A DNA stretch of 64,000 nt from Ecdyonurus torrentis (taxonomy: Eukaryota > Arthropoda > Insecta > Ephemeroptera > Heptageniidae), in NCBI GenBank assembly GCA_949318235.1, contig OX439130.1:35095585-35159584 (forward strand). The letters run 5' to 3'. Shown one piece after another: positions 1 through 13,189 of the stretch. The notes beneath the pieces were generated by a model. The model did not search any database. It was not told where the DNA came from and saw nothing but the letters and a program-made list of their open reading frames with translations. The first letter of the stretch is position 1, and every line of letters begins with the position of its first letter. A program made the translations under genes and the position numbers.

Positions 1-711
1 TCCATTGCTAAAGATACCTTTCAAAAATGCACATAAATTAACAAAATATTTAGTTTAAATGTGATATTTTGTTTTACTATTTTGCTGAATATTACGATTA
101 GACATAACTATGTTTTGGATTCATCACTGCGTCTGTAGGATTCGTCTATACAGTATACCGCTTAAAAATATGCTATATTATGTATAAAATTTGTTTAATT
201 TTAGTATCGTACGTATAAATGACAAGAACAGCAATTAGTATAAAATATAAATATCGATAAAATAATTTCTAACTTTTTTTTTATTGTTATCATTTATACA
301 AATTAGGCCCTACGCGATTGTATAGCACAATAATGAAGTAAATATAATTAATTATTATATAGATAATGATCAAATTTTCGAATTTTGCATAATACTTGTG
401 ATATAGGCATTCAAATATACTGTAGAAGCAGGCAGAAGCACATATCCATAGACCTAGATTGCTTTTATTAGGAGCTGTAATTTAAACTTTTTCATCTTTA
501 ATATAATAGTAAAAGAAAAAAAAACTATATTAGTGTTCGTATAATAGTAATAAATATTATTTCATTTGAACAGACTATACCCACCCGATGCTGTTTTTCA
601 AACTTCTAACACGTATCAATATCGATCTATACGCACAAATTTTGCGTCTTGTGATATGCAATGGATTACGTGATCTATAAAGCCAGACAAGCTCAACATT
701 CCAAGCGACAA

Positions 712-746
<35 letters not shown>

Positions 747-1920
747 AAAGTAAAAGTTAATCTTGGCAATCACGCCATACATGTATATCTGCACATACTC
801 ATATCACATAAAAATCTATAATAATCTTTGATATGTTTATAATATTTCAATGTACTCTCTGAACTGAACCGTCTGACCCTTGGAAAATAATATGGACATA
901 ATGAACGTTAAAAAAATAACATAATATAATATTTTTTTTTTATCTATTTGTTGTCTAGCATTTTTATACTGCCATGTCATATTTAAATCTAGATTAAACT
1001 AATTATAAAATACAAAAGTGTTTAAAAAAACAAAAACAACAATATCAACTCATGTTTAGTAATATTAAAAATATAAGTTATGTCAAATTTCATTTTGCCT
1101 CCCTTTTTTTTAATTGTTTGATTGATTTTGATATTTAATTGAAAATGTTTTGATTAGAAATTGATTTAATCACCTCTAGGCTTATTAATTAGTTCTCCAA
1201 GTCATGTCATGCTGACTATAAAATTATAATCTGCGGTCATATCTTGATACAAAGAAATGAAAAGATGCAGCTAAAAAATAAATTATAAAAATGTCGAGTC
1301 ATTACACTTATAATATATTATGCAGAATACTGTAATGTTAAATAGAACAGATACATATTGGTTTTGCTTTTGAAATTTTGATCAAGTTGATGAATATGAG
1401 TACCAAAGTATATAGAGTAAACATGCTTCAAATCAGTTATATCTTTGTGAGGATGGACTAAAACCAGAGTCTACTTTTAATATTATCGTACTAATTGCAT
1501 TATAAAATACCTTTTACTTTTGTATTATTTTTTTATTAATTCTCACAAGGTACCTACTCCAACCAAGGTATAGCCTTATCAGTCGGTTCAATTGATTTCA
1601 AAAAGTTCATATATGTTCCTGCATATATTTTTTAACAAGAAAAATAATCATTAATAAATTTGTTCAGATAAATTTCTACATATAGTAAAGCTATATTTTG
1701 AAGATATTATTTCAATATAGGTATTATGCATTAAATATAATGTATAAGAAAATAGCAATAATTTTTATATGATGTACAGTATGCATAAAAATATCTATAA
1801 ACGTATTAATCTCTTTAAAAAAAATTAATTCTTCAAATTCTTTGATTTTTTTCAATCAAACAAAGACGTGCTAAATAGATAATAAAAATGATAACAATAA
1901 ATAAATAAATATATATATAT
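1..1920. other. AT-rich non-coding stretch
   Basis: No supportable gene is visible. It holds short A and T runs, a 30-base A run at 715-744 and ordinary AT-rich sequence. No splice-flanked open frame of note was seen. Confidence 0.6.
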
Positions 1921-1939
1921 TTAAACATATAAAAAAGTG

Positions 1940-2150
1940 TTAAGGTCTCGCGTCACGTGATTATGGGGAATCCCGTGTAATCATTTTATTATCAGACTTT
2001 AATGACGTGAGTCGTGATTTTTTGTTCATGCACTTGTTCGGTTGGTGTGCAGTGGATGCTGCACGTGTAAGTGCATAATATTCCGTGCATGCGCCCGTGT
2101 CACGCTGCACTCTCGCATGCATACATGCAGGTTTCGATCCAACAGCCAGT
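1940..2150. promoter_or_regulatory. GC-richer island with two CACGTG E-boxes
   Basis: Against the AT-rich background this segment has several CpGs and alternating CA/TG/CG sequence. CACGTG occurs at 1954-1959 (within GTCACGTGAT) and 2062-2067, and a GTGCATGCGC stretch near 2080 is palindromic. E-box palindromes of this type bind bHLH-zip factors (USF/MITF/Myc families). No TATA box or gene start could be assigned, so the regulatory reading is inference. Confidence 0.25.
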
Positions 2151-2152
2151 GT

Positions 2153-2179
2153 TCTCTCTCTCTCTCTCTCTCTCTCTCT
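2153..2179. repeat. (CT)n microsatellite
   Basis: Pure CT dinucleotide run; it generates the spurious Ser-Leu and Glu-Arg open frames here. Confidence 0.95.
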
Positions 2180-2877
2180 TCATATAGTACAGTATACATA
2201 CATGTACAGCAAGGAAAAATTAAATAGGAACTGCTGTCCCTATGAGGAAAAAATATACTATACATTTTATTCTCTCTTAGGATGTGGAATATATAATTAA
2301 AATTGTGCACATGGCTTAACATTTTATGTGTGTGTGGTACATTTTTTTTTCCATTTATAAATAAGACTACTTGCATTGAATGTGTAAAATTATTTTCTAA
2401 ATAATGTCAGTACAGTACATGATCAATCTAAAGCAGGGAAATAAACTTAAATAAACGCATCTAGGATAAGAAGAAGAAAAATCTCTACGCCTTTTTCGTG
2501 CAAGTACGAGATAAAAGAGCATAGATATCATTCTATTTTATTAGTTCCTTATTGCAATAAAGAGTTTACAATATGACACGTACGTAATATAAAAAACTGG
2601 GAATCTTTACTTTAAAAAATTATTAAAAAAGAAAAATATTAAACACAAACAGAAAAATGAACGGATTTTGAAACGCAAAATTAAAATTTTTAAATATTAG
2701 CTTAAAAACAAAAGTTTTTTTTTAACGAAAGTAGAATTGAGTGAGTTGAAATGTCATCAGAATCCTTCTATTATTTTTAAATTAGATTCGTAAAATTGGA
2801 TGTTATTATTTTTTGGGGTTTTGTATTTTCTGAACATCTTTATCTTTTATTCTCGTATATTTCCTTCATGCAAGTTC

Positions 2878-2903
2878 AAAAAAAAAAAAAAAAAAAAAAA
2901 AAA
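2878..2903. repeat. Poly(A) run, 26 bases
   Basis: Uninterrupted A run. No retroposon body could be recognised next to it. Confidence 0.95.
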
Positions 2904-3839
2904 TCAACCTGTTTTTCTGAGAATCATTACCTTCTACTTGTATCTAAAGATGTTATTCGCATTAAATTGGGCGTATACCTAAACACATACACCAAATAGA
3001 AATAATAATAAATTAAAGATAAAAATTGAAATAATAGGATTTTTTTTTATACGAGCAGCTCCATCAAGGTCGAACGTCTAACGGTTTTCTTGTTTTTTAA
3101 AGAAGGAAAACATTTTTGCCAATTTATAAAGCCGCATGTCTTAACTATAAATCAAAAAATAAAATAAAGTATAAGATGAAGAAGAAAAATGATTTTTTAA
3201 CTAAGTGATTTTGATTATAACGTCAAGTAAAATTTTCCGTTATTTTAAGAATTACACTAAATTTTTATTGAGTTGAATATTACAGGTTGTGCTTCTATAT
3301 ATATTTATTTTATTACAGATTCTGTTGTAAATAATTTTTTTTAATGTTTGTAGTTATAATATATAATATACATACACATGTACATACACACATATATATA
3401 AGTTTTGATTGGTACTTTGATTGAAGCACTGAAATTAATACTCCTTACTATATAAATAATATATTTTTTGAGTCGTACTCATTACTTTTAATATATTTAT
3501 TAAAAAAAAATCTGACACTCCAAATTAGTTATTGAATATAAGTTTTTTTTTATTTAATAATAAATTAATATAAAATTACAATACACAGCTCTTATTCTAT
3601 TGAAAATGACAATGTATATGTAGTTATGTTACTATCAGTGGCATAACGCATGATCTTAAGCAACTATTGTTAGAAATTATGATTTTTTTTTTATTTTTTT
3701 TTTAAGGAAGAGTTCGGTATGGGTTACTTAAATGGAAAAGAACAATTTCCATTAATTGGCACTTGAAGAAATAATGAGTTAAGAGTATTTTGATGCCACC
3801 ATTGGATCCAATTTTATATCCTGGGTATCCAAAATTTAA

Positions 3840-4179
3840 AGCCATAGACTACATAAAACAAAATGTGCTTTTTAATGAATAAACTCGAAATGGGATCTTC
3901 AAAACTGGTGACAATTTTTACCAGAATGCTAATATAGCCCCACGAGAGAGTGTGAAAATACTGTAAAGTATGCAATTTGCGTGACTATTCATGTTTCTGA
4001 CGTCAGAAAAATGCAAAAATTAGTAAAAAATGTTGTGCGGATTGCATAAATCGAAATTTTCTGATCACTGCTGTGGCCCTACGGTTGAGTTTTGAGACAA
4101 ACCAAAGGTATTTTATTTATGTAAGTCCTATCAAGTGTTTTGTGATATAAATGCTTATGTTTTCTTCTGGTCTATTCCT
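3840..4179 (+). mobile_element. TTAA-flanked MITE, copy 1 (piggyBac-like)
   Basis: A 340 bp non-autonomous DNA element, one of three related copies in the window. It begins AGCCATAGAC and ends GTCTATTCCT, which are imperfect inverted repeats; the inverted similarity extends inward about 30 bases with indels. It is flanked by TTAA (3836-3839) on the left and TTAG (4180-4183) on the right, consistent with a TTAA target duplication carrying one substitution. Inside are TGTAAAGTATGCA near 3962 and TGACGTCA at 3999-4006. There is no coding capacity. TTAA duplications are typical of piggyBac-type transposases; family assignment is inference. By eye it is close to 90% identical to the copy at 48018-48364. 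Confidence 0.8.
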
Positions 4180-6430
4180 TTAGTTGTTATTTCAAGTCTC
4201 TAGCTTTGTTGGTTGTGGAGATAATAATATTGGGAAGTTTTCAATAACACATTTGTCAAAAATTGTGTCCCTGCCACCAATTGAGTCTCGACCGTTCAAT
4301 CAATCCCGATAAATAAATGATAAAATATATTATGCATATTGTACCGCAACGAAATAAAAAAATGCCACAACTATAGACTGAAATGCATCACTAAAATTGA
4401 AATTTATTCATTTCATTTTGGTACATACCCAAATTCTGCAAAATATTGGATCTGCTGACTGAAAAACAATCTAAATTGCATTTTGATACCATAAAGGCAA
4501 ATTTTAAATGATTACTTTAAAAATTTATTTTGTTAAGTATCCATTGTAAACATTGATTCATTTCATAATTAATGTATTTAGGTTTATTTTAATCCATTAT
4601 ATTTCTTAAAAATATATAGACAAAAAAAGAACATGTTTTAAAATATATAATGATACCTATTTATGCATAAAAATAATATACCTTTGTTATAAAAATAATA
4701 TTAAAGAATATGCAGTTAAAAAAAAATTAGGAAGTTATATGATATAATAACAATAAAATAAAAACAAATTTTATTATATAATTTTTATAAAAGAAAAAAA
4801 AACTCTCTTTTTAAAAATTGCATTACATAACATCGTTATTATTTTCTTTTTTTGTTTCTGCATGAAGATTTTATTATTATTATTATTATTATAAGTATGA
4901 TCAGTAAGCAGGTTGAGATTGTCTACATTGATGGAAGGATAATATTCTCTCGCGTGAACAATACACCAGCCTGAGTGCGAGAGAGAGAGAAAGAGAGTGA
5001 AAGTGCTCAAGAAATTGAGGCCAAAACTGTGAACCAGCACAGCAAGTAAGCAGCTAAAAACACTTGCAAACCAAAAAAACACTAACAACTTTTTATGTCT
5101 CATGTGATTCACTTTCAGTTTCTAAACTAACTTGCATGCAAATTCTACTACACTTTTATAATTCAATGTCATGACATACATTAAAAAAAAGCAAAGGGAT
5201 GAAATAAAATTACATCGATTTTTTTTTTTTTTTTTCATTTCCGGGTTCATCTAAAAGCACAATTTTCAAATCTAATTATATGTATTCCTGATTTTTATCC
5301 AACATTTTTTTTTTAAATTTATAACTTAAATTATTTTTTGTCTTTAATTTTTTTTTATAGGTTAAATTTTTAATTTGTATGCATAAAATTTTAATTAATA
5401 ATCTTGATATATAAAGGGTGTTATAAATTAATTAAAATTTTATGATCAATATAGTACATCATGACGTTATGATACAATACACTGATGCTATAGAGATATA
5501 ATAATAGGATGACACAATGTTTTCCCTGTTGCACTACATATAGTAATAGTTTGAATCTACTAGGATTAAATCACTGCAATTGCAATCTGGATTGTATATA
5601 TGCGGAGATTAACTATATACAAACTTTAAGTCTCATCAAACCAATTGTGAAACTGTCTTTCTATAATACTTTACGTGCGCACTGAACATTTAAAAAAAAA
5701 AAAAAAAAAAAAAAAACTTGTTACTTTGTTTCAGTGCGATGAGGAAAAATTCTTCATTATAAAACTAACTTTAGGTTTTAAATATTAAAGTTCAAACATA
5801 TTATGTAAAAAAAAATTTAAAAAATAATATCATTTTTAAGTGTGTTTTTACATTTTATGGCGACGAAATTTTTAAAGGGTGTTTTCTGTTTTTAGTTTTT
5901 CTAATACATTTGTAAAATAAGCTTCAAAAATAATATGTGAAAATTTGATTTTCTTTGCAAATTGGCCACAAAACTTAAATAATTGTAGCATATATTATAA
6001 CAATTAAAAATTAAGGTGCGGGAGACAGATAAAAAAAGGTTCGTTACTTGTAATGATTTGAAAGTGTTTATTTTCTCCCATATTTTTTAGTTTTAGGGTC
6101 TAGACTTTGTTTACTTTTTATTATTATTCAAAACAGTCGTTCCTATCGAAAATATTTTACAACCTCGCAATTTTGACCAAAATAATAACATGTTCAGTAC
6201 ATCAATTTACTTTACTGAAAACTTAATGCGTCTATATAAAATTTTAGAGCTAATAATTAATTTTTAAAAAGGCATATTTATATAAAAATCGACATTGATC
6301 ACTTCCTCAATTTACATCTTATAAAAGAGAAAAAAAGAGTTGTTGTTATTTTTATGTATTTTAAAAAAGCTAAAAATCACGCAGCGTATCTTATTATCAT
6401 ACACAAAATAATATAATATGTATATATGTA
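4180..6430. other. AT-rich non-coding stretch
   Basis: Contains an (ATT)n run near 4872-4891, a short GA-rich run near 4978-4998, a T run at 5219-5235 and a 25-base A run at 5692-5716. A pyrimidine-rich 3' splice-like site near 5733 is followed by a 17-codon frame that I do not consider supported. No gene seen. Confidence 0.5.
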
Positions 6431-6446
6431 TATATATAAAAAAAAG

Positions 6447-6557
6447 ATGAAAGTGGGAACCAGTGACGTCAGAGGTGCGATTTTCTCTTGCTCCCCCTAC
6501 ACGCGCGTACTTCCGCCACGCGCTTACCTACCTATATACTTTTGCTTATGCTTATAA
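6447..6557 (+). CDS. Small open frame in a GC-richer island (doubtful)
   Basis: A 36-codon frame opens at ATG 6447 in a locally GC-richer, CpG-containing island (6447-6660) holding a TGACGTCA palindrome at 6464-6471. The peptide has no recognisable domain; its C-terminal end is hydrophobic with two Cys. A second frame from 6488 runs to 6676 in another phase, so the reading frame is not decided. The island may equally be a promoter with a CRE-type site or an old insertion. There is no evidence of transcription. Confidence 0.12.
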   Translation: MKVGTSDVRGAIFSCSPYTRVLPPRAYLPIYFCLCL

Positions 6558-7451
6558 GCTTGATGGAACACAACAAAGTCTACCGCTTTACTGCACTCAA
6601 TTGTTTCCGCCATTGTTATGTCATTTTGCACGGTAACCAGGTTAACATAGTTCTCACGCTTATACTATCAAAATAAAAATATCCATGAATTATAAAAATA
6701 TGAGACTCTCAGAAATAAATCTACTTTTATCATTTTATAAATAAGCATTGTTTTAGTACTTCGTAGGTGAAAATAGCAAAATAAAACATTTTTAGAGGAA
6801 ATTTTTGGATAAATAGAAATTAAATTAATGTTTTTATTTTTGTAGGGAAAGTTTTTATTCTGTTGATAATTTAGATATGTAGGTTTTGTTGATAATTATT
6901 TTTTTTTCTTTCTATGAAATAATAGTTTTATATAAATATTAATTAAAATGGATTACATATTTAAATCTCGCACATTTACATATAGTATTTTACTTATACG
7001 AGTATAGTATAAACAATTAATTATTATAATATTATGGAAAATATTTTATTTAAAGCCCTAAAGGTAGATAATAAAAAAAAAGAGAAAAGAGAACTTGTAT
7101 AATATATAAAGAAAATTTTTAATTTTATTTTATGTTCAGGAATTGATAAACACAAAAAATAATAATAATAAAATTCTTGATGCCTGCAAGAAAATTTTTA
7201 CTAATTAATATCCCAGTCATAACAAATTATTGAAATGAAAATCATAAAGTAAAGTTTATCAGGTTTAATAATTCTGGGTATTTTATTCCATGTAATTAAT
7301 ATAAAAATTTCTTTTTTCCTGTCGGTATTTATGTTGTCGCTTTAAAATTAAAGATGATGTTGATTTTTTTGAAAGTTCATCGATGAGTTTAGTTTATTGT
7401 AATGATGTTCATTTATTATTATTTATTAAACCCATGTAACGATCTTTAAAT

Positions 7452-7454
<3 letters not shown>

Positions 7455-7484
<30 letters not shown>
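7455..7484. repeat. (GA)n microsatellite
   Basis: GA dinucleotide run, slightly interrupted at its 3' end. Confidence 0.95.
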
Positions 7485-7490
<6 letters not shown>

Positions 7491-8807
7491 CGTGCCAAAG
7501 AAAGAGAAAAGTAAATTAGCATTTTATTTTAGTGGAAAATATGATACCATATTTGGGTAAGAGCAATTAAGTACCAAATCATCTAAGTTTTTTTTTTTTT
7601 TTCTTTTTTTGCCATTTAGCAAGTTCTTTTTATTTTTTCCTTCAAAGTTTTTTGAACGTAAATAGTGCCATTTTTATATAATTGAACTTATTAAAATTCA
7701 GTAACAAATGTTGCATTGAGGTGCATGAATCTAACATATGAAATCAAAATGGTTTTATATATTATGCAAATACGGGATAAATTAATTTTACGATAACAGC
7801 TAAGCATTATAAGTGCAGTATATAATAATAATAATAATATGAATGTATGAAACCATAAGTTTTAATTTTCTAATAATAATGTTATAACAAGTTAATTCGA
7901 TTAACAATACAAACGTTATTGTAATCCCCCGCATGGTTTTATCAGTGACACCTCTTCAAACCACGTGACTTAAAGTATACAGGGTAGGAAGAGGGATAGA
8001 GAGAGAGAGACATGAAAATAAATAGGTCATCAGGATTAAATGTCTTAGATACAACATCATCCAATTATAATACAAACAAAGAAATTATCATAAAAATGTA
8101 AATAGTCCTCATGAAATAATGCAATGGTTTAGAAATAATTATTGTGCAATATAAATTTTTTGTACATTGTACATTAAAAGTTATTATATATATTTTTTAT
8201 TTGAAATAATACACTTTTATATTCATATTTTTAAAATAAAAACCTTTATTATTTTTATTATGAGTAAAAAGTTATGTGTATTGATAAAAAACAGAGTCAT
8301 TATTTTATGCTGGTGTGAGATTAATTTCTCGCTAATGCATTTCAAAATTTTAATGATTCTTTAAATGCATTAGTTTTTTTTTATCCGTAAAACAAAATGA
8401 AAAGGATTATAATATATAGTAGAAGAGATTATATTTTATTTTAATAATATATAAAATATTTTATTCTATATTTTATACTCTCACTCAGTCAGAAAACAAA
8501 TTGATTGTTTTATTTCAAAAAGTCTGTTTGTTTTTTATTATTGTTACCATAGAAAAATATTTGCTGCTATTGAAATAGAAAGACAAAAATACAGAGCAGT
8601 GCAGTGCAGTGCAAAATACACCATTGCTATCGCGGTATATAGTGAGATATAGTCATACTTCAAAGTACTTCTTTCTGTGTTACCATGCATTTACCATTTT
8701 AAAAATTCACAAGAAAATAAAAAAAGTCAGTGACTCCTGTAGTTCTGGTATTAAATGACCGTCACGTATATTAGAAACTTTGTATTGTTATAAGCTTAGT
8801 GACTTAA

Positions 8808-9152
8808 AGGCATAGACAACATGAAAACACTAGCATTTATATCATAAAACATTTGATGGGACTTTCATATAAATAACATTAATTGGTCTCAAAACCCAAC
8901 TGTAGCGCCGTAGCAGTGATCAGAAAATTTCGATTTATGCAACCCGCACAACATTTTCATATACTAATTTTTGCCTGTTTCTGACGTCATAAACAGAAAT
9001 ATTCACGCAAATTGCATACTTTACAGTTTTTTCACGCTCTCTTGTGAGGCCACATTTACATTCTGGTAAAAATTATCATCAGTTTTGTAAATCACATTTT
9101 GTGTTTAATGATTAAAAAGAACATGTTGTTTTATGTGGTCTATGTAATGGCT
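8808..9152 (-). mobile_element. TTAA-flanked MITE, copy 2 (inverted)
   Basis: A 345 bp element, the reverse complement of the copies at 3840 and 48018. Both flanks read TTAA (8804-8807 and 9153-9156), the cleanest target duplication of the three. On the plus strand the ends read AGGCATAGAC and ending CATAATGGCT-like sequence (CTATGTAATGGCT), again imperfect inverted repeats. TGACGTCA lies at 8982-8989 and the ACTGTAAAGTATGCA motif is present in reverse. It has no open frame of note. Confidence 0.8.
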
Positions 9153-9360
9153 TTAAAACCTACTGTACTGTACAGAAAACAAAATATATGTTCACTGGCT
9201 GACCCACGTGTGTGCGGTTTCAATTGTACACGTCAATACGACAATGTCTTGACGGGACTCTAGTAAAGGTTTAGCACGATAACACAATATCATGGCAAGC
9301 CAAATAAAATAATAATAAATCATATGATAGGACCATCATAAACACACACTTTTTAATATA

Positions 9361-9480
9361 TCCTAGGGGGCAAATTGTAAATTAGGCAACTCTTATATTG
9401 TATTCAGCATGACTTTGATGACATCACTAATCCCAGAATCTGCCTACTTTACAATCTTTTAACCATAGTTTGTGAAATTC
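9361..9480. mobile_element. Palindromic repeat family 2, copy 1
   Basis: The arms 9374-9388 (ATTGTAAATTAGGCA) and 9441-9455 are inverted repeats with 14 of 15 matches around a ~52-base loop. The segment aligns with 27423-27599 through AGGCAAC, a TGATGTCA/CGACGTCA-like centre and an AACC-TAGTTTGT end. This is consistent with a short foldback DNA element. Outer boundaries and target duplication could not be fixed. Confidence 0.5.
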
Positions 9481-9869
9481 TAAATAATATGTATATTTTC
9501 TGTAGCTAGATTTTCGTAAAATAAAATCCTTTGAAACTGAAACTGAATAAAGGCGGGTTGATGAGACAAGAAATGTAGTTCAATCTCATGATTTATCATT
9601 TCGTTTCGATTACAAAAGCAATTTAAGATGCGAGCACTTTAGTATTCAATCCTTTATTGCTCAACGAATTTTAGCACTAAAATTTGCAACAACAAAGTGT
9701 AAATTGTCAAAGATATACACAAGTAAAATGCCAAGAAAAATATAATATTAAAGTTTTTTTTTTTTTTTTCTTTAATATTATAATAAACATTCAAACACAG
9801 TCCAGAAAATGAAAATAAAAACCTGCATATAATAACATTTCTGCTAAAGGAACCTATAAAAATTATTTT

Positions 9870-9891
9870 TTTAAATATATATATATATATA
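9870..9891. repeat. (TA)n microsatellite
   Basis: Short TA run next to poly(T). Confidence 0.85.
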
Positions 9892-10471
9892 TTTTTCCGT
9901 TGACGTCCTTCAAAAATAATTTTTTTTCTGGCAGTGCGCACAAAGAGTGAAAAATAGTGTAGTTAAACAAAGTGCATAAAGAGAAAAGTTGGGCAATGTA
10001 AAGTTGGCACGAGGCACTTTGGTATGCATCAAGTCAAATATTATACACATGATTCCTGTAGTATACTGCTTGTTTACTGCAAAATATTTAGAGCGATTCA
10101 TTTTCCTATTGTTAAATGCACTCTTGTTAAAAAGTAATATGATATATTTCAAACTGTACGGTATGGTAGAAATGTGGTATATATATATAGCAGCTATTTT
10201 TTTTAATGATTAATAAAATTTTTAACGTGGCAATTTATATGTATTTTAACTTTGAAACGTGTGAAGGACATTGCATTTCACATTGACTTTTTTTTTTTTT
10301 TTTAAATATATTTTATATAATATAATTGTATTACATATCATATAACTTTGTTACTATATTCAACATTATTATTTTTATTTTGAGATTGTTATCATTTTCA
10401 TTCGTTACAATTATAATATTCTATATAAATACTTTATAATGCAGCACAAAATTTACAGTGCATTTCAGGGC

Positions 10472-10497
10472 AAAAAAAAAAAAAAAAAAAAAAAAAA
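10472..10497. repeat. Poly(A) run, 26 bases
   Basis: Uninterrupted A run with no recognisable retroposon body. Confidence 0.95.
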
Positions 10498-11141
10498 GTG
10501 ATCCTTTATAAACAAAATTATAAATTATCATTTTTATTATTATTTTTAATTTTTATACAAGGAAGGGACAGAGACAGAGATTATAGATTAAAAAAAGATT
10601 ATACTATAGTGCAAAGTGTAAGCTGTTTTCATTGCAATATTGCAAAAAGGGTTCTCAATTAATATTATACGTTCAATGACGATACGTGTTTAAAATTACT
10701 ATATGCATGAGTATCGTAAAACCCTTTTTACCAAAAAATAAAAAAAATTAAGAATTCTCCTGTAAAATAGATTACACACTGTATATAATAATGGTGAAAG
10801 CATTAAATTGAATAACATTACACATTGAAATAACTTTTGAAGGAGCAATATGCCCACAAAAAAAAAAATAATAAAATCCGAATATTAGTTTGCTTTACGC
10901 TAGCCAGGATTGTATTGGAGTGGGTGTTAACGCTGCAAACGACAGAGAGCAAAGAGAACATGGCTACACTTGGCTGATTCCTCGTCTTAAAGATGCTCTT
11001 TTTTCTTCTTATTTCTAAGTCCACGCATGCAATCACGTGACAAAGTACGGTGCAATACCCTTCGTACTTACACAGTACTTCTTTTTATATATTACGAACA
11101 GCAAGATTCTTCAAACATGCCCTCATTTTAGATTCTCTCTG

Positions 11142-11147
<6 letters not shown>

Positions 11148-11211
<64 letters not shown>
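11148..11211. repeat. (CT)n microsatellite
   Basis: Long CT tract, imperfect at its 5' end with GTCTCTGTCT. Open frames through it in any phase are artefacts. Confidence 0.95.
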
Positions 11212-11216
<5 letters not shown>

Positions 11217-11219
11217 GTT

Positions 11220-12870
11220 ACAACAAACTATGTATCTATACACACCGCTGATGCACTTTACGTTTTGTTGGTTTTTCACCCACTTCCTCCCACCCACATC
11301 CAGATATAGGTTAAATATTATCCCTTCCTAACTATAACTAATATAAAACTATCAATATTCTGCATCAATTTTATCATGCTTATTATGCATGTAAATCAAT
11401 TTAAAAATAAAAGAATATATTTTAGAGCTTAGGAAGTTAAATATTTGGAAAATGTTAAGCAATTTCCAAAGTTACGACATAATATTTATTATCATTTTAA
11501 TTAATAATTTAAACAAACTGCCACTCTTCCTTTTTATTATAATTATTTTCAAATCGCATATATTATGACACATTTTGACAAGTATAGTTTTGTTTTTATA
11601 ATCATAGCTCCTCTATAGTTAAATTTTTAATTTTCAGTAGCGTACGTTATAATTTAAAAATAGATTTCAGAATATCCTGAAACATAAACGTAATCACATT
11701 ATACAGTTTTTTTTAAAACATCTTTGTAAAAGTATACGTAATGTCTCATAAATATATGACGTATTTAATGCTCATTTCGTTCATTACTAATATAGATAAA
11801 AAAGAGATTTCCAATGAAAAAAAAAATTAGATTGGCATTATAGCATATAAAATTACAACTATATATAGACAGTAAAATTAAGTATTATTATATAGAATTC
11901 AACTGAATGATATCTTCACACAAAAAATAGCAATAAAAATTATTATATAATCGCAGTCGGTTAATACCAGACCTAACTTTAATCTAAAATTAACTTTTTC
12001 TTCTTCTTATCAAAACACATTCGTATACATGCGATAGAAAATTCTGGTTTAGGTTCCAGATAAGATTCAATTAATAAAAAAAATAGCAAAGTTTTATTTT
12101 AAGTATAATATAGGATCAATCGCTGAATTATGAACTTCGCTCAGTGAGGTGATATACATAATATATAAAACTTTATAGAGTCCGTTGCACCGCTCAGCAC
12201 GTCCCACAGTACCTGCTAACCTCTAACTAAAATATTTTCTTTCTTATCAAAGTTGATTAAACAAGGGCATGACCTGATGAAATAATAATAATATATTATG
12301 CTATATATATTAATATGAGCTTCATAATAATTTATATAGACTGAAAATAAACTCTTGGAATACACAAACAAATAATCAATTACAATGACAGGGGTAAAAA
12401 ATTAAAGTTTTACTGCTATATACAGATCATAGACGTAAAAAAAAAAAAAATACAAAAAATAATTAACACAATGAAGAAATATGTATAAGTATTTTCAAAT
12501 AGTTAGATTCCATTTCATTTTCCATTTGTTACAAAGATTCATAGAGAAAATAGCTAGAAAAACCGTCATTTTATTTATTATTTACGTAACAAACTGCATT
12601 GTATAAAAAAATTCTCGCAGTTTGACTTGAAATAAATAAAACTCTTTGACTATAGTATTGTTCAAAAGTGCGCTTTATTTTTTTTTTTTTTCTTTCCTTC
12701 TGCAAACAGAAAAATAATTCCATTTAAATATCACAATGCATAAAATTCAATTTGTGTTTCAATGCTACACAAAAGCTTTTACACGCAAAATAGAATTTAT
12801 AATTAATTTTCTTTTTATCATATTATATATGCGGAAAACAAAAAATATAAAATAGGTTATATTTATTTTT
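11220..12870. other. AT-rich non-coding stretch
   Basis: Ordinary AT-rich sequence with short homopolymers. A slightly GC-richer patch lies near 12170-12230. No gene seen. Confidence 0.5.
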
Positions 12871-12878
12871 TATTATTG

Positions 12879-12879
12879 A

Positions 12880-12916
<37 letters not shown>
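12879..12916. repeat. (TA)n microsatellite
   Basis: TA run followed by CACATACATATACACA. Confidence 0.95.
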
Positions 12917-12922
<6 letters not shown>

Positions 12923-12988
12923 CATATACACATTACATTTGTTTCAGACTGCATTTCAAATCCTTTTGTTACAAACATATTTATAATA

Positions 12989-13189
12989 ATGGTATATGCA
13001 GGGAGGAAAAACATTTTACTATTGTGTAGTTTTTTTTATGTATACTGTATGTATAAATGTTGGAAAAAACAAAACAAAAAAACAAAAAAAACAAACATTA
13101 GTTCATATCACATGTTCATTTTTCAGTGCGCTTGTATTGTATTTGATGTCAGAAATTGTTGTGTAGTTGAAATGAGGTGCAAAAAGTGA
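12989..13189 (+). CDS. Candidate small Cys-rich protein or Cys-rich last exon
   Basis: An ATG at 12989 opens a 66-codon frame. It has a hydrophobic, Cys-containing stretch at about residues 9-25, a Lys-rich linker (about residues 26-36), and a C-terminal part with C-A-C, C-C and a final C-K-K before TGA at 13187-13189. The last 20 codons follow a good 3' splice-like site (TTCATTTTTCAG, AG at 13125-13126), so 13127-13189 could instead be a phase-0 terminal exon. An AATAAA at 13240-13245 would suit a 3' end. The C-A-C start recalls the better supported segments at 20718 and 42374, but there is no clear alignment. No known family recognised; the frame could be chance. Confidence 0.25.
   Translation: MVYAGRKNILLLCSFFYVYCMYKCWKKQNKKTKKTNISSYHMFIFQCACIVFDVRNCCVVEMRCKK

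Noticed and set aside
4774..5112. 112-codon minus-strand frame
   Set aside because: Includes poly-Asn and Ser-Leu stretches from ATT and GA repeats; composition follows the background.
9910..10152. 80-codon minus-strand frame with a hydrophobic, Cys-containing end
   Set aside because: Its first in-frame ATG gives about 63 codons, a length expected several times by chance here; no homologous segment or splice support was found.
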